Source: Papilionanthe hookeriana x Papilionanthe teres
Taxonomy: Eukaryota > Streptophyta > Magnoliopsida > Asparagales > Orchidaceae
Assembly: GCA_022702705.1 (NCBI GenBank)
Contig: CM040422.1
Coordinates: 38,959,270 to 39,023,269, forward strand
Length of the DNA stretch: 64,000 nucleotides
Direction: 5' to 3'
The notes under the pieces were generated by a model. The model ran no database searches. It was not told where the DNA came from and saw only the letters and a program-made list of their open reading frames with translations. The translations under genes were made by a program, and so were the position numbers. Of the stretch, positions 23,261 through 35,366 are shown in pieces (the stretch's first letter is position 1; each line of letters opens with the position of its first letter).

Positions 23261-23281
23261 GACCTCATTTTTGATGAGGTC
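23261..23281 (+). other. Perfect hairpin at the LTR tip
   Basis: GACCTCAT and ATGAGGTC pair perfectly across TTTTG, starting 4 nt inside the LTR. The same hairpin is at 43692-43712 in the 3' LTR. Confidence 0.6.
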
Positions 23282-26209
23282 TTCTCTTCTTCTCTTTAGT
23301 ACTTAGGATCTAGCCTTAGGCTTTTCCTTTGACTATCTTAGAGGACTAGAATTGGGACCCACCTTTTAGAAATTCAAACCACTTCTTAACTCCTTGCAAA
23401 CTCCACAAACTTGACTGTAGACCCCTAATCACCTAGAGGGTTGAAATCAAATGTGGAAGTTTAAAGGATGAGTTCCTATAGGACTCTTTGGCCTTAGGAC
23501 TGCCTCTAGGTGGCTCGGTCGCAGTGAAGGGGCTGGCTTACACACACACTACACCTATACACTACACTTTCACACACCTATACCTAACCTGACCTCCTGA
23601 CTCATGTAGGTGATTCACATGGATGGTCCTTAAACCCTAAGCCCTTGGCTAAGAGGTTAGGAACAACATAGTGAATGCCTCAAATGAGTCCCTTCATGGC
23701 TCATGTGGGCTTGACATGGCTTCATGGCTCAACCAAAATGACTTCTTTCCACTTACATCCACCCAATCTTCAATTTTCCAAATTTTCAATTTTTGACCCC
23801 CGGGACCCTACACCCGCTTAGCCTACCCAAAACCCCCGAAATTACCCAAATTTCTCAAAATTTCCAAATTATCCAAAATTCTCCAAAATCATTCCCAAAC
23901 ATTTCCACATCACTTAAATTGATCATCCATACCCAAAAATACCAAAAATTCCAAGAAAACCTCCCAATACCCTCCAAATACCCAAAATACCCCTCTTGGC
24001 CAAAAAATCCAAAAATTCAGAAAATTCCCAGAAAATTCCAGAAAATCCCAAATATTTCCAATTTCATTTTGTCCAACTACACCATGGGCCAATTTTGTCA
24101 ATTTACCCTACTTTTGTCAAAACCCCCAATTTGACCCATTTTAACCCTAAGTGAACCCAATGTCAAACCAAACCTACCCAATTGACCCCAATTTTGGTCC
24201 AATTCAATTCTAAACTTCAATTCAATATCCCAAATACCAATCTAGACCAAATCCAAGTCTAATTTGATTGACATTTGGATCCAATCTCACTTTTGGCCTT
24301 AAAGCCCAATTTGGACCCATGACCCAAACCTAACCCAAACTCACCCAACTCAATTCCAATTAACCCCAAATCTTTTCTAAATCTTCCTTAACATTCCCAC
24401 AAACAAAATACTAACATGATTTGCCCAAAATTTGGACCCAAACCCCACTCAAACTCAACCCAAAGTTAAAAGGGCCCATTTTTGACCTAAACCCGAACCT
24501 AACCCAAATGAGCCCAAACCCCAAAATCAAAGCCCAACCAAAGCCAAAACCTCTTTGAAACACTCCCATAAACATTTCTCAACATTGATTTTATATCAAT
24601 TTCAACCCTAGCCCAACATTAGCCTAAGTTGGCCCACTTGGACCCATATAGGCCCACTTACCAAATAAATCCAAATTCAAACCAATTCAACTCCAAATCA
24701 CACCAAATTGATTCCAAGCCCTTCATAGAACATCCCTAAACCAATTATGGCATTTATTTGAAAAAGTTCTTCACAAAATCTTTACCCAAATGCCCATCCT
24801 CAAATCAAAAAGCCCATTTCCCTTAAACTTTCCTAAAAGCCCACTTCACCACATTCAAAAGCCCAAAATCTACCCTAAAGCCCACATGACATCTCCATTT
24901 GTCATCCACTTAATTAAGGCCATTACCTAAGTCCTAAATTCACCATCAAATTATTCCAAATCAAGCTTCATGCAAATTTTCACCAAAATATCCAAAATTC
25001 TTAAAACCCATTTCCATGAAATTGACTCAACTTTCCCCAAGCTAAAGACAAGCCATGCAAGCCATGGACAAGCCACATGAAGCCATGGAAGGCTTGACAT
25101 GTGATCAAGCCATTAATGGCAAAAGGAGGAGCCCCTTTCGTAATCCTCCTTAACCCCTTTTTTACCTTAAGCATGTCACACACTAAACCATGTTTAGCCA
25201 CCTCATCATGGATAGAGACCACACCACTCTCCCTTGGCTGACCCAACTGATCCTCTCAGCCCAAAATTAGGCCATGGGGAGGTGCACCCAACCCAAACCA
25301 ATGGATTGACCAATTTCAAGCCAAAGTGGCCTTTCCCCCATTCCATTTTAATCCAAACACTTTACACATGTCCAAGCCCAATTGACTTCACCATTGCCAA
25401 GCCCTGACCTCCCTGGTCAAGATGGTGACCCATGCCTGCCGGCCAGCCGCCTGAATCGCCGGAAAACACCACACCCGAGAGCTCACATGTGAGCCAACTT
25501 TGAAATTCCACCTTGTTGAGCTGCCCCATGCCCAATGGCCACCATGGCTGTTCTTCCCATGACCAGAGCAGCTGATCCCAACCCTTGGCCATCCCTGGGA
25601 GACTCTCCAGCCACCTCTATTTTAACCCGACCCCCTCACGGCCAAGAGAGTAGAGTTGCACAAACCTTGCCGAAACTCTGCCAAAATTGTTCCAAACCCT
25701 TCTCCACCCTTAGAGCAGTTGATCCCCAGTGTCAATTTGCCCTAATCCCCACTGATAAAATCCAATTTCCCAACCGAAATTCCACCTAAAACCAGGACAC
25801 TTCTCCACAGTGAGCCAATTCCCAAATTGATTGGTTCTACACCTTCACCGGACCAAGGGAAGGTGTCCACCAGCAAAAGCCCCATCTCCAGGCCACCCAG
25901 TTGCTCCAGCCTCCAAGCTTTGTGATCGGGCTTGGTCGAAATCACACTCAGACAATTCACCAGACCAGGAGACTTCATCTAGAGCTTGCTGGGATCCAAT
26001 CGAATGTGTAACAACTCTCAGATCGAAGCCACACTTCTCTGAGCAAAGGTATGAGCTAATTCTTCATCCCGAGCTTCTGGAGATTCTCCATTTCAAATGC
26101 CTTAGTTTTAATGCATGATAACCGTATAGATTTGTTCGTCTCTTCAAGACGAATTCATAGAGCATAAGAACATGAAAATCCATTGAGTATCGAGTGAGAT
26201 CTTAGGGAT

Positions 26210-26430
26210 TTAGTGTGGATGGCTCTCGGGTGAGGACGCTCGGGGACGATGAACGGATGCCATCCATTCAATACACGCGCGGACGAACGGCTCAGATGGC
26301 GTCGGACCAGGAGACGGTACGAGAACCGCGGGGCCCGGGCTGCTGACTCAGGTGGCGGCGTCGAATAGGAGCGCGACACGCGGCGTTTCGGAGATGCCGA
26401 GGATGAGTTGGCGCCGCGTGGATAAATAGA
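26210..26430 (+). promoter_or_regulatory. GC-rich block ending in a TATA-like box, inside the LTR
   Basis: A CpG-rich stretch (many cg dinucleotides, GGCGCCGCG near 26410) stands out from AT-rich LTR DNA and ends in GGATAAATAGA at 26420-26430. The copy in the 3' LTR is near 46650-46872. It could be a promoter; nothing else supports this. Confidence 0.3.
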
Positions 26431-28231
26431 AAATTAGGGTATTTTTTGATTTATTTAATTCCCTAAACTTCAAAAATTCATAACTCGTGTAGAAAAATCG
26501 AGAAAAATAAAATAAAAATACCCTCTTGCTCGGTGAACAGAGGAAAATAATGTGGAAAAGAAATCATTTAATTTCATCAAGTATTTTATTTTTAATAATT
26601 TATTTACTCTCTGCATACTTTTAATTCTCCATGCATGTATATAATTCACTATGGCATGAGACCATAGGGCTTTTGAAGCCTCTGAATTTGGAAACATTCC
26701 CTGAATTTTCCAAAGTCAGAGGCCATCCCTATGAAAAGTTATTGATTTTTCAAATTCATGTTGCCGTTTTGAGTATTTTAATTCCAATAAATAGCATGTT
26801 GTGAAATAAATTCTAGGAAAATTTGGTGATGTTCCTTATGACCAGAGAACCTTAGGAAAAATAGGTTTTAAGTTAGTTCATTTAAAACAACCCTAATTGG
26901 CTTAAACACCCAAAATAGGTCTCTAATTAATTAGAGTTAACCATACATCAAATTGACTTGAAATCAATTCTCCACTGGCCTTTAGGATCAGAGGAATCCA
27001 CCATAAAAGTTTGAGGTCAATTGGACTTGGTTAGCCCCACTAATTGGGTTGATTAAGCCACTTAGCCATTTTAAACTTTAAAAATTCATAACTTTTAAAA
27101 TACCTTTCAAAAATTCACCAAATTGGTTTTGGAGCCTCTCTGATATCAGGGAACCTAAGAAAATTAAAATTTCAATTTTCTAAAAAAGTTGATTTTTAAT
27201 AATATTTTAATATTTTTAATAATTAAAAAATAATGAAAATCACAAAAATAATAAAATTCACCATAATGTCACATTTTGAATTTCAATCACATAGGAACAA
27301 ATCCCACATTTTTCATAGGTCTATTTAGTGAGATATTAAATTTTAAAGCTCTAGGGTAATTTTAAAATTAAAAAAATGTATTTTCTAGCATTTTCACTAA
27401 AATAATTATAATAAATCATAGAAAAATCAAAAAATTGTAAAATTTGATTCTCTGATTTCTTTGATATTAGAGAAATTTTTGAAAAATATAAAATTCATTT
27501 TTCAACATTTATTTTATTTTTAAATTAATTAACACTCCAAAACTTAAAATAATTATAATAAAAATAATATAATTCAAAAAATCACCAAATTTGGTCCAAG
27601 TGATCCTCTGGTCATTAGAAATGTCCCCTAATTTTCTTAAGGACAGAAACTTTCCCTTGGTCATGTTATTAAATTTTCCTTGAAAATCTCTATTTTCTAC
27701 CAAAAATAATTATATAAATAAATTAAATACAGAAAAATCACATTTTTTCCTCTCATATCTTTATTGACATATGAGTGAAGTCACATAAAAATTTCAAGTT
27801 CATTTGAGTTCAATTTAGTGAGTTATGAAATTATTAAGCTTAAAGGGTAAAGTGGTAATTAAATTTTTTAATCCTTAATTAAAACTTTAGGTTTAATAAA
27901 AAAATTAACAAGTAAAATATTTGATCCTAATCTGATTTGGATGATTGAAATTTAAATGATTAAAGGGTAGAAACCCATTAAGCAATTTTAAAATGATTAA
28001 ACTTTAATTAAATGATGGATTAAATTTGGAAGAATAATAAAATTGGAATTATTAAAATAGGGATATTATTAGGAAGAAATTTATTCTTTAATTTAAAAAT
28101 CCCTAAATTAATTATCTCATTAATATTCAATTCTTAATTAAAATGATAACTCAAATTTAAAATATTAAAAGACTTAATCATTAAACTAAAATTAAATTAT
28201 TAAACTCTTTTAAAATTGTAATTAAAATAAG

Positions 28232-28630
28232 AAAATTAAATTAAATTAAATTAAATTAAATTAAATCAAATTAAATTAAATTAAATTAAATAAATAAATC
28301 AAATTAAAATAAATAAAACAAACAAATTAAATTAAATTAAATAACTTAAATTAAATTAAATTAAATTAAATAAATTAAATTAAATTAAATTAAATTAAAT
28401 GAATTAAATTAAATTAAATAATTAAATTAAATTAAATTAAATTAAATTAAATTAAATCAAATTAAATTAAATTAAATCAAATTAAATTAAATTAAATTAA
28501 ATTAAATTAAATCAAATTAAATTAAAATTAAATCAAATCAAATTAACTAAACATCAAATCAAATTAAATTAAACTCAATTGAATTAAATTAAATTAAAAC
28601 TCAATTAAATTAAATTAAATTGAATTAAAT
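28232..28630. repeat. (AAATT)n microsatellite in the 5' LTR
   Basis: About 400 bp of AAATT units with interspersed variants (AAATC, AAAT). The copy in the 3' LTR (about 48683-49060) has the same order of interruptions with small length differences. Confidence 0.9.
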
Positions 28631-30543
28631 GTAACATCACCTAAAATAGAAAGAAATTAAATATAAAGCAACTTGAATACTATTCCAAATTTAAACCCTT
28701 TAACTTAAATTAAATCATTTGAATACCAATTTACCCTCGAAAGCTTTGGTTATTATAACTCCTAAACAGAACATTAAATGAAATGTTACTTCACTTATAG
28801 GACATTCAAATGTCCTAGTTCACTGAGCAAGACAACAAAACTTGAATTCTCGGACGATTAATTCATTTATATAATTAAATTCATTTGGACTTAAAACAAT
28901 CCTAGAAATATTGAAAAGATGTTTAAGATTCTTCTTAAGCACTTCCTCAATATGATAGGACATTTATAAGAACAATTGAATTTAATTATTCTTTGATGAA
29001 GAAAATCGTCCTTAAACAAAAACACAAGAACCTAGACGTCATAGGAAATGACTAGCTATAGGATTAGAAATTTGGTAGAAAACCATAACCCTTACCTTAG
29101 CTTTACCTAGGAACTTGCTTAAATATTCTAATTGTGTTTTAAGTGTAGCTTGGGATGACGGGAAGACCCTCCTGGTACGCTTTTATTTTATTGCAATTTA
29201 CTTTCTTGCAATTTACATTATTGCAATTTATTTAATCGCATTGCACTTACTTTTCTTGCATGATAAACAACTGTTGCATGAAAACTGTCACCTTTAGGAT
29301 AGACCCTAAAACTGAAACCAAAACTAAGATAAAAGTCATTGCAAGATAAAATTCACCGCCACAATATTTCAAAATATAAAACAACTCAAAATTTAATCAC
29401 AAACAGAACACAAAACAACAATTACAACTAAATTAAAACGTCCTGTTGGATGATCGGGAATACCTCGGATGATGTAACCTACGTGTTGCTAACGGGATTT
29501 CCCACGGTCTAAATGAAAGTGTGGAACTCATTCGATTGAGTTTAGCAAATTCATCCGGACTAAGTGAATCCGATAAAAATAATGATGCGGAAGGATGGAA
29601 CCGTGGGATCTTAACCGGTGTCGTTATAATCAACTTTAAGATTTGTTTTAATTAAAACACAAAAAAAAACACACTTGGAAATTAAGACTTCTCTAAACCA
29701 AAACACTTTTCTCATCCCTTGATTTATGACTTCTAAAACTAAACCTCTGCAGCAACAAAGGAGCTCGGAGCATGGTGGGCAGCACGGCCATCGTCATCAG
29801 CAAAACCTGAGTCTACTTCAGCAAAACTTCCCTAGAATTAAATAACCAAGCCATAGGATTTCGAGGTAGTTTGCACTAGTGCAACATAAATCCTCAACTC
29901 TTCGTTAGGCACTTGCATTGCAAATTAAGCCCTAACCGGTCTTAGGATTCCGAGGTAGTCGTTTGGGTACGACATAAACCCTCACATCTTCAAGGCTATT
30001 TGTATGATTCTATCATATAAATATAAGTCCTAATTAACTAAAATTGGCAAAATCAAAACATTTAAATAAATATTAGGACTTTCTTAAATCCAAGCCGAAA
30101 CAATAGGATAGTCGGGAAATTACCGAAGTTCGCTTCGAATCTGTGATTTCTCCTACTTTTCTTCCTTTGGATTCCCAAAACAAAATGTTCCAAATTGGAT
30201 CCATTCCCTATTGAAATTCCAAAATTCAATCCCTTGAAAACTTAAACTTTGAAATCCTTGAGAGCAGAATTATTGATTATTATCGAGAGTTTTCTTAGGT
30301 GATTCCCATCACTTAAGATGTAATTAACTATAGGGGCTTGCCCTTATAGGGAATTTTAAATAACCCAGGTAATATAAACCCTGTTTAATGCTTTCATATT
30401 AAGCAGGGGAATTTGTCGGCTTATAAAATTGGTTCGCGGACCAAACGGATGTCACAAATCTTCTAGTTTATTTAATCGAGCCCCACCGTCAAGCGGTGTG
30501 TCTATCCTTAGGGATAGATACACGGTTTGTGGTGCGGTGCTCG

Positions 30544-30553
30544 TTTATATAAA
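30544..30553 (+). promoter_or_regulatory. TATA-box candidate near the LTR 3' end
   Basis: TTTATATAAA, about 180 bp before the LTR end, with an inverted repeat TATCC-TTAGG-GATA just upstream. If used, U3 would be about 7.3 kb and R plus U5 about 150 bp. Candidate only. Confidence 0.35.
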
Positions 30554-30740
30554 CTATTTGGGATGTGAGATCGGTTTAATCTCATATCTTAAAACCTTCA
30601 AATTTAAAATTATTTTCAAAACCAAATACTACTTTTCAAAATTATTTATTTAAATTAAATTAAAGATTCGCCGACAACTTCTGTTAGGCGACCCCCTTTT
30701 CAAAATACAACTCTAACCTAAAAATAAGCCGCACAAATTC

Positions 30741-30758
30741 TGGCTACTCCGCTGGGGA
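30741..30758 (+). other. Primer-binding site (tRNA-Arg)
   Basis: TGGCTACTCCGCTGGGGA matches the complement of the 3' end of plant tRNA-Arg(ACG) at 17 of 18 positions (T for G at position 5). Use of tRNA-Arg is known for Ogre-type elements. It starts 5 nt after the LTR end. Confidence 0.8.
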
Positions 30759-31264
30759 TAATTCCTCTCTCCATTATAATCAGATAATTCTGCTTTCAAA
30801 AATCGGTAGTGCATCCATGTCCTTAGTGGGTCAAACTACCCTTCTTTCCGTTGGAATACTATGTTCATTTCTTTCTTGAATAAGTATAGCCAACATTCTC
30901 TCGGATTTAGGAGCCATCTGTTTAGACACCCCTAAACAGAGAGGTTCCGAGATCCTTTTACCTCATTTTTGAGGTGGGGTGGACCCCGATAGGTGTTAGT
31001 TTAGGAATGATCCTTCGAGTCGAGAAGTCTTGCTTAAGACTTTCTTTTCCTTTCCAACTACGAATCGGATTCCTTACCTTCTCTACACCTTTGAACATTC
31101 CGTTCTAAATAAACAAACCCTCTAATAAGTGATTCTTTTAACTAATGATTCCTTCTTATAAATACATGAACAAGAATGTGTTCGAACTCTTTTCAATTCC
31201 TTTCTTCTCGTCCTAAAGAAAAGAAGCATAGCTTGGGACTGACAACCAGAATCTACCTCGCGAA
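30759..31264 (+). other. 5' leader of the Tat/Ogre-like element
   Basis: About 500 bp with no ORF. It contains pyrimidine-rich runs and short inverted repeats (tttagacacccctaaac near 30921; acctcatttttgaggt near 30961, which echoes the LTR-tip hairpin). Such structure is common in packaging leaders, which is inference here. Confidence 0.45.
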
Positions 31265-31968
31265 ATGGAAGCCCCGAAGCTGATTTTCTCCTTCACCAAC
31301 GGATCGGACTTCGCCGTCTATAAGGATGAGTCTGCCCGACAATGGGATCATCCGATTTAGACGAGGATTTGAAAACACGAACGTCAAGATCACCGACGTC
31401 TCCCTCTTTGCACTGACGAACAAGGTATCTGAGGCTGAGGAACCGCTGCTTGAGTTCAACCTTAGGTCGACCCAAGAGTTTCCTCCCCTACAAAGGGTCC
31501 CGACTAGGAGGAGTACTGCCGTCCACAGGAGGACTGTTCTTACTACCCCCACTGGTCTAGTTGTTTCTGCACCTACCCTGACTTCGCCAAATCAAAGGGA
31601 AAGAAATCCAGAACTATGGTAAACCTGTTACCGTGGAGGGTACATATCTTCCTGTAAGACCTTCTGTTTTTGAAATCGGGTCCAGTTCAAAGATTCCGTC
31701 ACTGACAAGGACCCAAAGAAGAAACAGGAGTAGAAGGATCGCCAGAGAAGCCAGAGCTGCTGAAATTACTTTCCCGGAGGAAATTCTAGAACTGCCTGAA
31801 TATACACCGCTGCCAGAATATACACCACTACCAGAATATACACCGCTGCCTGACTACATACTACTTTTGGGAGGAAGCAGGTTCCATCCCCTCTCCGCCG
31901 CAGAGGATGAGGAGAATGTTCGCAAGATTCGTCGCCACATTACCTCAGCCCGCATACTACAACGATAG
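31265..31968 (+). pseudogene. 5' ORF upstream of gag (Ogre-type ORF1)
   Basis: ATG at 31265 gives MEAPKLIFSFTNGSDFAVYK. After a frameshift the 31326-31622 frame continues (DNGIIRFRRGF, NTNVKITD). Another shift leads to 31633-31968 with SLTRTQRRNRSRRIA, an acidic stretch and the LPEYTP repeat. An extra ORF between the leader and gag is a known trait of Ogre elements; its function is not established. The pattern FxNG...DG/NG-II...F..T and the basic TQRRNxxRRI motif recur at 39897-40260, in front of the AlkB-like domain. No known domain is recognised. Confidence 0.6.
31792..31860 (+). repeat. 18-bp coding minisatellite (LPEYTP)
   Basis: Three full 18-bp units and a partial fourth encode LPEYTP, LPEYTP, LPEYTP, LPDYI in the 5' ORF, with only synonymous-type differences between units. 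Confidence 0.8.
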
Positions 31969-32014
31969 CCGCAAGAAAAGAACTAGAACTACGCCGTTTG
32001 CTTGACTGCAAACT

Positions 32015-32767
32015 TTGGTAGAAAAGTTAGCAAGGAAGGAAAACTGCCCCATATCGGAGATTCTACGAAGGATAGGGCGGGTGCCAGTCAAATCCCGTCT
32101 TGGGCCCCGAGTAAAGCCCGCCATCATGACAGAAAAGCCAAGCAAGAGAATGAAGGCTAGCCCGCCTGTCGTAGTCTCGGGATTACGGATTAGGGAAGAT
32201 ACCACCTTCCGGCATTTGGCCGACGGACCATCCGGTCCTAGACCTTCCGTCGCTAGAAGGATGGTATGGCGTCCCACTACGGGCGATTGAGATTGAAACG
32301 GCAGCTCGAGAAAGAAAGTCTCGCCGAGAGGCTGGAATGCGAAGAAAGTGCTACTCGCGATAAAGGGGACTCGTGAAAAGGGACCCGGCAACTATCGCAT
32401 GACAACCGCAAAGACACACGAAAGCTCCGCTAGAAGACGCCATGGAAAAGTTGAGAACCGATATCCGATGGTTGGCAAAAGAAAGAGAAGAAAAGTTCGG
32501 AGATGAGATCGATTCATCGGAGTTCATGGACGACGAATATGCGAGAAATCAATATGGTTGAGACACGAGCTTCATCGGCTTCGTAAGGTGCTCCTGCAGC
32601 CGCGCAGAAGAGAGGAGCCGGAACCGATGAGAAGACGGCTTCGGGAAAAAGACGACACGATCGCTCAAATGGCGAAAAGGATGGAAGAGATGGCCGTAGC
32701 TCCGGCCACTCTCCGCAGTCAAGTACAACCACATAGAGAGACACCCCGGAGGTCATTCACATTGTAG
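32015..32767 (+). pseudogene. Gag N-terminal region with coiled coil
   Basis: Frames 32015-32290 and 32558-32767. The latter reads RHELHRLRKVLLQ, then RRRLREKDDTIAQMAKRMEE, a heptad-rich coiled coil usual before the capsid in Tat-type Gag proteins. The part at 32440-32570 (KLRTDIRWLAKEREEKFGDE) links the two. Stops and shifts lie at 32291 and near 32560. Confidence 0.6.
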
Positions 32768-32831
32768 ACGAAGGAAAGGAGATTACATCCGTCAATGGGG
32801 ATGACCGGCTAAAAAGGATACAACACAAAGT

Positions 32832-33662
32832 ATGATCCCCGAAAAGGATATCAAGAACTTGGTAGAACAGCAAGTGCGAGAAGCCTTAGCACAATCGAAG
32901 AACGGGACATCCATTCGGACGGGTAGACCTTACCCAGAAGAATTCGACGCTGTCCAATACCCGAAAGGCTTCGTACCACCTCTGTTCAAGACCTTCGACG
33001 GAACCGGGAACCCCCGACAGCATGTTGCACACTTTCGTGCCAGTTGTTTCAATGCCGGCGGGAGCGATGCGTTACTCTTCCGACGGTTCGTCGACGAGTC
33101 CGTCGAGAATCGCCTTCGACCGGTATGCGAATTACCCAATGGCTCGGTGAAGACATTCTCGCAGCTAGAGAGCCTCTTCATCAAGTGATTTGTCGGAGCT
33201 CGGCACCACATCACTATAGGTGATTTAGTGGTAGAGAAACAAAGGCCGAATGAAACTTTGGTGGATTACATACTTCGATGGAGGAACTTAAGCATGAAGT
33301 GTGAACCACAACTGCAAGAACAACATGCAGTCGGCATCTTGCTTAAAAGCATTCACGGCCCGATAGCACTTCTCCTCAAAGAATTCACTTTTAAGACTTT
33401 CGAGAAGTTGTTAAGCAAGGCCGGAAGCTTGCAAGAAGAGGCGAAACAATTGAGTTTTGCCGACAAGACGGACAAGCAGAAGCCGGTGAAGACCTTCGAA
33501 AAGAAATCCGGGATCATTGCAACAGTTGATAAAGGCAAGCAACCGATGCAAATACCACCGGAATGGCCGCAACGAACCACAACAGAATTACCGAGCAACC
33601 CCGGTCCAGCTATCAGTCGTCTCCGCAGTATGAACAACCGCCTCGTCCGCAACGTACATTAA
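32832..33662 (+). pseudogene. Tat/Ogre-like gag capsid region
   Basis: Frame 32832-33188 has IKNLVEQQVREALAQ, RPYPEEFDAVQYPKGFVPP, FDGTGNPRQHVAHFRA and LPNGSVKTFSQLESLFIK, ending in a TGA at 33186-33188 where the family keeps an arginine. The same frame then resumes with HHITIGDL and VDYILRWRNLSMKCE to LLSKAGSLQEEAK. This is the typical retrotransposon gag (capsid) domain. It would assemble the particle. Confidence 0.88.
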
Positions 33663-35050
33663 GGGAGCTTCTGAGCAGAGAATATCCGTTCAAAAATGAA
33701 GCAGTACCGAAAATGTTCCGTAGCCTAATGAAGACTCCAGATTTCCAGCTGCCAGAACCTAAAAGACCAGAGGAAGTCAACAAGAACGGTGATCCCAACT
33801 TTTGCCCCTACCATCGGATGCTTGGGCACAAGATAGAAGATTGCATTACCTTTAAAAGTTGGCTCAACGACAACCTTCGAAAAGGAAATATAACAATCCC
33901 GAAGGAGTACATGAAGGAACCCCAGAAAGGAGGTTCCGTCAATGTTATCTCAACTGATCTCGTCATTCCGATAGATCCCTATGCAACTGATGATGGATGG
34001 ACTACCGCCTGGACGAGGTCTTCGAAGAAGATTTTAGACAGCATCCGAACCGCTTCAGTGCGAGCTTCAATTCAGAGTTCGAGACCTGTTAAACCGGTAC
34101 TATCACTTGCGGTAGAAGAGCCACCTCGACAGGATACAATCGAAGAAAAGAAGAAAATTGATGAAGAAGAGGGGACCGAGACTCCTAAGGCTAGACTAGG
34201 GGCTGCTTATCCTAGGATAGTTGTTTCCGATTCGGGGGACAAATCCCTCGAACCTCTGATTTTGTATGATTATCTGCTCACTTCGGTGGGATCATATAAT
34301 GATAAGGGTGATGGCGTTGGCTACGTTTTGACTGTTTCTAACGATTACGTAACTAGCGACAATCCGGACATCGATTTCGATACCAACGACAATTCTCAAA
34401 TCATACACAATCTCGACAATCAAAATAACGAAGAAGACATCCATCAAGGAGGCTACGAGAGTTCAACAAGCAACGGATCTATCTGTGAGTTTCGGGGAGC
34501 TCCAATTACGATAGAGTTAGAGCCTTCAGATTTTGAAGATAATCCGGAAGAACTCGTCATTCCGATTCGGGAGGAGACACCGACAAGTTCAACACTAGAT
34601 TCAGAAGAAATTACAGAAATCAACTTAAGAAGTGGAAGAGTTCTACCTCCAAGAATGGGTCCAAAGGACAAAGGAAAGCAGGTGGTTGTTCAAGAAGAAC
34701 CAACCCCAGCAGAAGAAATACCCATTCGAGAAGAAGTCGAGACGCAGGAGAACAAAGTGGACTACAACGTGCTAGCCCATCTTAGGAAACTACCGGCCAA
34801 ACTGAGCATTTACGATGCTCTCATCTTATCAAAGGAGATGAGAGAAGCTCCGATCAAGGCCTTACTTGATCCGGAAATTTGCTTAGCTCAAATGGCCGGA
34901 GATTCCTTAGATGAGGTTTGCTCGTTAAAGGAACGACGAGGCGTTACCTTCACGAACAATGACCTACTACTTGGGACGACGGATCACAACCGACCGTTGT
35001 ACATTTCGATTACTAATCGGGAAGTTTACACTCTCCAGAGTATTGGTTGA
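33563..35050 (+). CDS. Gag C-terminal region with zinc-knuckle-like motif (open frame of 495 codons)
   Basis: The longest open frame of the element. It overlaps the capsid frame by about 100 bp in another frame, which means a frameshift near 33570-33600. At about 33805-33850 it carries CPYHRMLGHKIEDC, the CxxHxxxxxHxxxxC type of knuckle seen in Tat-lineage Gag. It continues as an acidic, low-complexity linker (ITEINLRSGRVLPPRMGPK near 34610-34670) and ends with the approach to protease (LKERRGVTFTNNDLLLG). The protease itself is in the next frame from 34959. Confidence 0.75.
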   Translation: MAATNHNRITEQPRSSYQSSPQYEQPPRPQRTLRELLSREYPFKNEAVPKMFRSLMKTPDFQLPEPKRPEEVNKNGDPNFCPYHRMLGHKIEDCITFKSWLNDNLRKGNITIPKEYMKEPQKGGSVNVISTDLVIPIDPYATDDGWTTAWTRSSKKILDSIRTASVRASIQSSRPVKPVLSLAVEEPPRQDTIEEKKKIDEEEGTETPKARLGAAYPRIVVSDSGDKSLEPLILYDYLLTSVGSYNDKGDGVGYVLTVSNDYVTSDNPDIDFDTNDNSQIIHNLDNQNNEEDIHQGGYESSTSNGSICEFRGAPITIELEPSDFEDNPEELVIPIREETPTSSTLDSEEITEINLRSGRVLPPRMGPKDKGKQVVVQEEPTPAEEIPIREEVETQENKVDYNVLAHLRKLPAKLSIYDALILSKEMREAPIKALLDPEICLAQMAGDSLDEVCSLKERRGVTFTNNDLLLGTTDHNRPLYISITNREVYTLQSIG

Positions 35051-35366
35051 TCCAGGAGCATCAATCAATATAATGAGTCTTCGAACACTAGCATACTTGG
35101 AAATTGATGCTCGCAAGCTCGAAGCAGACAAAATGTTATTAAGAGGATTCAACCAGAAAGGAGAAAGAGCCCTCGGGTCAATAACGTTACTAATGAAGAC
35201 CGGTGACTTAGCAAAGACAACAGCGAAATTTCACATAATTGATTCAGAAACATCGTTCAACGCTTTACTGGGCCGACCGTGGATACATGAAAACAGGATG
35301 GTACCATCATCTCTGCATCAGTGCATCAAATACTACGATGGAGGGGAACGAGTGCATCAAAGGTGA
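34959..35366 (+). pseudogene. Tat/Ogre-like aspartic protease
   Basis: The active site VDPGASINIMSL has DPGAS at 35049-35063, the normal form for this lineage. LRGFNQKGERALGSI and FHIIDSETSFNALLGRPWIH follow (the LLGRPW flap-side block). The frame differs from the preceding Gag frame, and it runs into a shift near 35360. It processes Gag-Pol. Confidence 0.88.

Larger units (their letters stand above)
23257..30735 (+). repeat. 5' LTR of the Tat/Ogre-like element (7479 bp)
   Basis: Begins TGTTGACCTCA and ends AAGCCGCACA; the second copy is 43688-51165. The first 3 kb are rich in CCAAA/CCCAAT words and give long Pro/Asn-rich frames that are not genes. A GC-rich block lies at 26210-26425 and an (AAATT)n microsatellite at 28232-28630. 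No conserved protein domain is visible anywhere in the LTR. Confidence 0.93.

Noticed and set aside
23793..24134. Pro/Asn/Lys-rich plus-strand frame, repeated at 44222-44584
   Set aside because: It is encoded by CCAAA/CCCAAT low-complexity DNA inside an LTR; its conservation only reflects that the two LTRs are copies of each other.
25535..26118. Frames in the GC-balanced part of the giant LTR, with copies at 45629-46502
   Set aside because: No domain, no agreement of frame between the two LTRs at indels, and frames on both strands of similar length.
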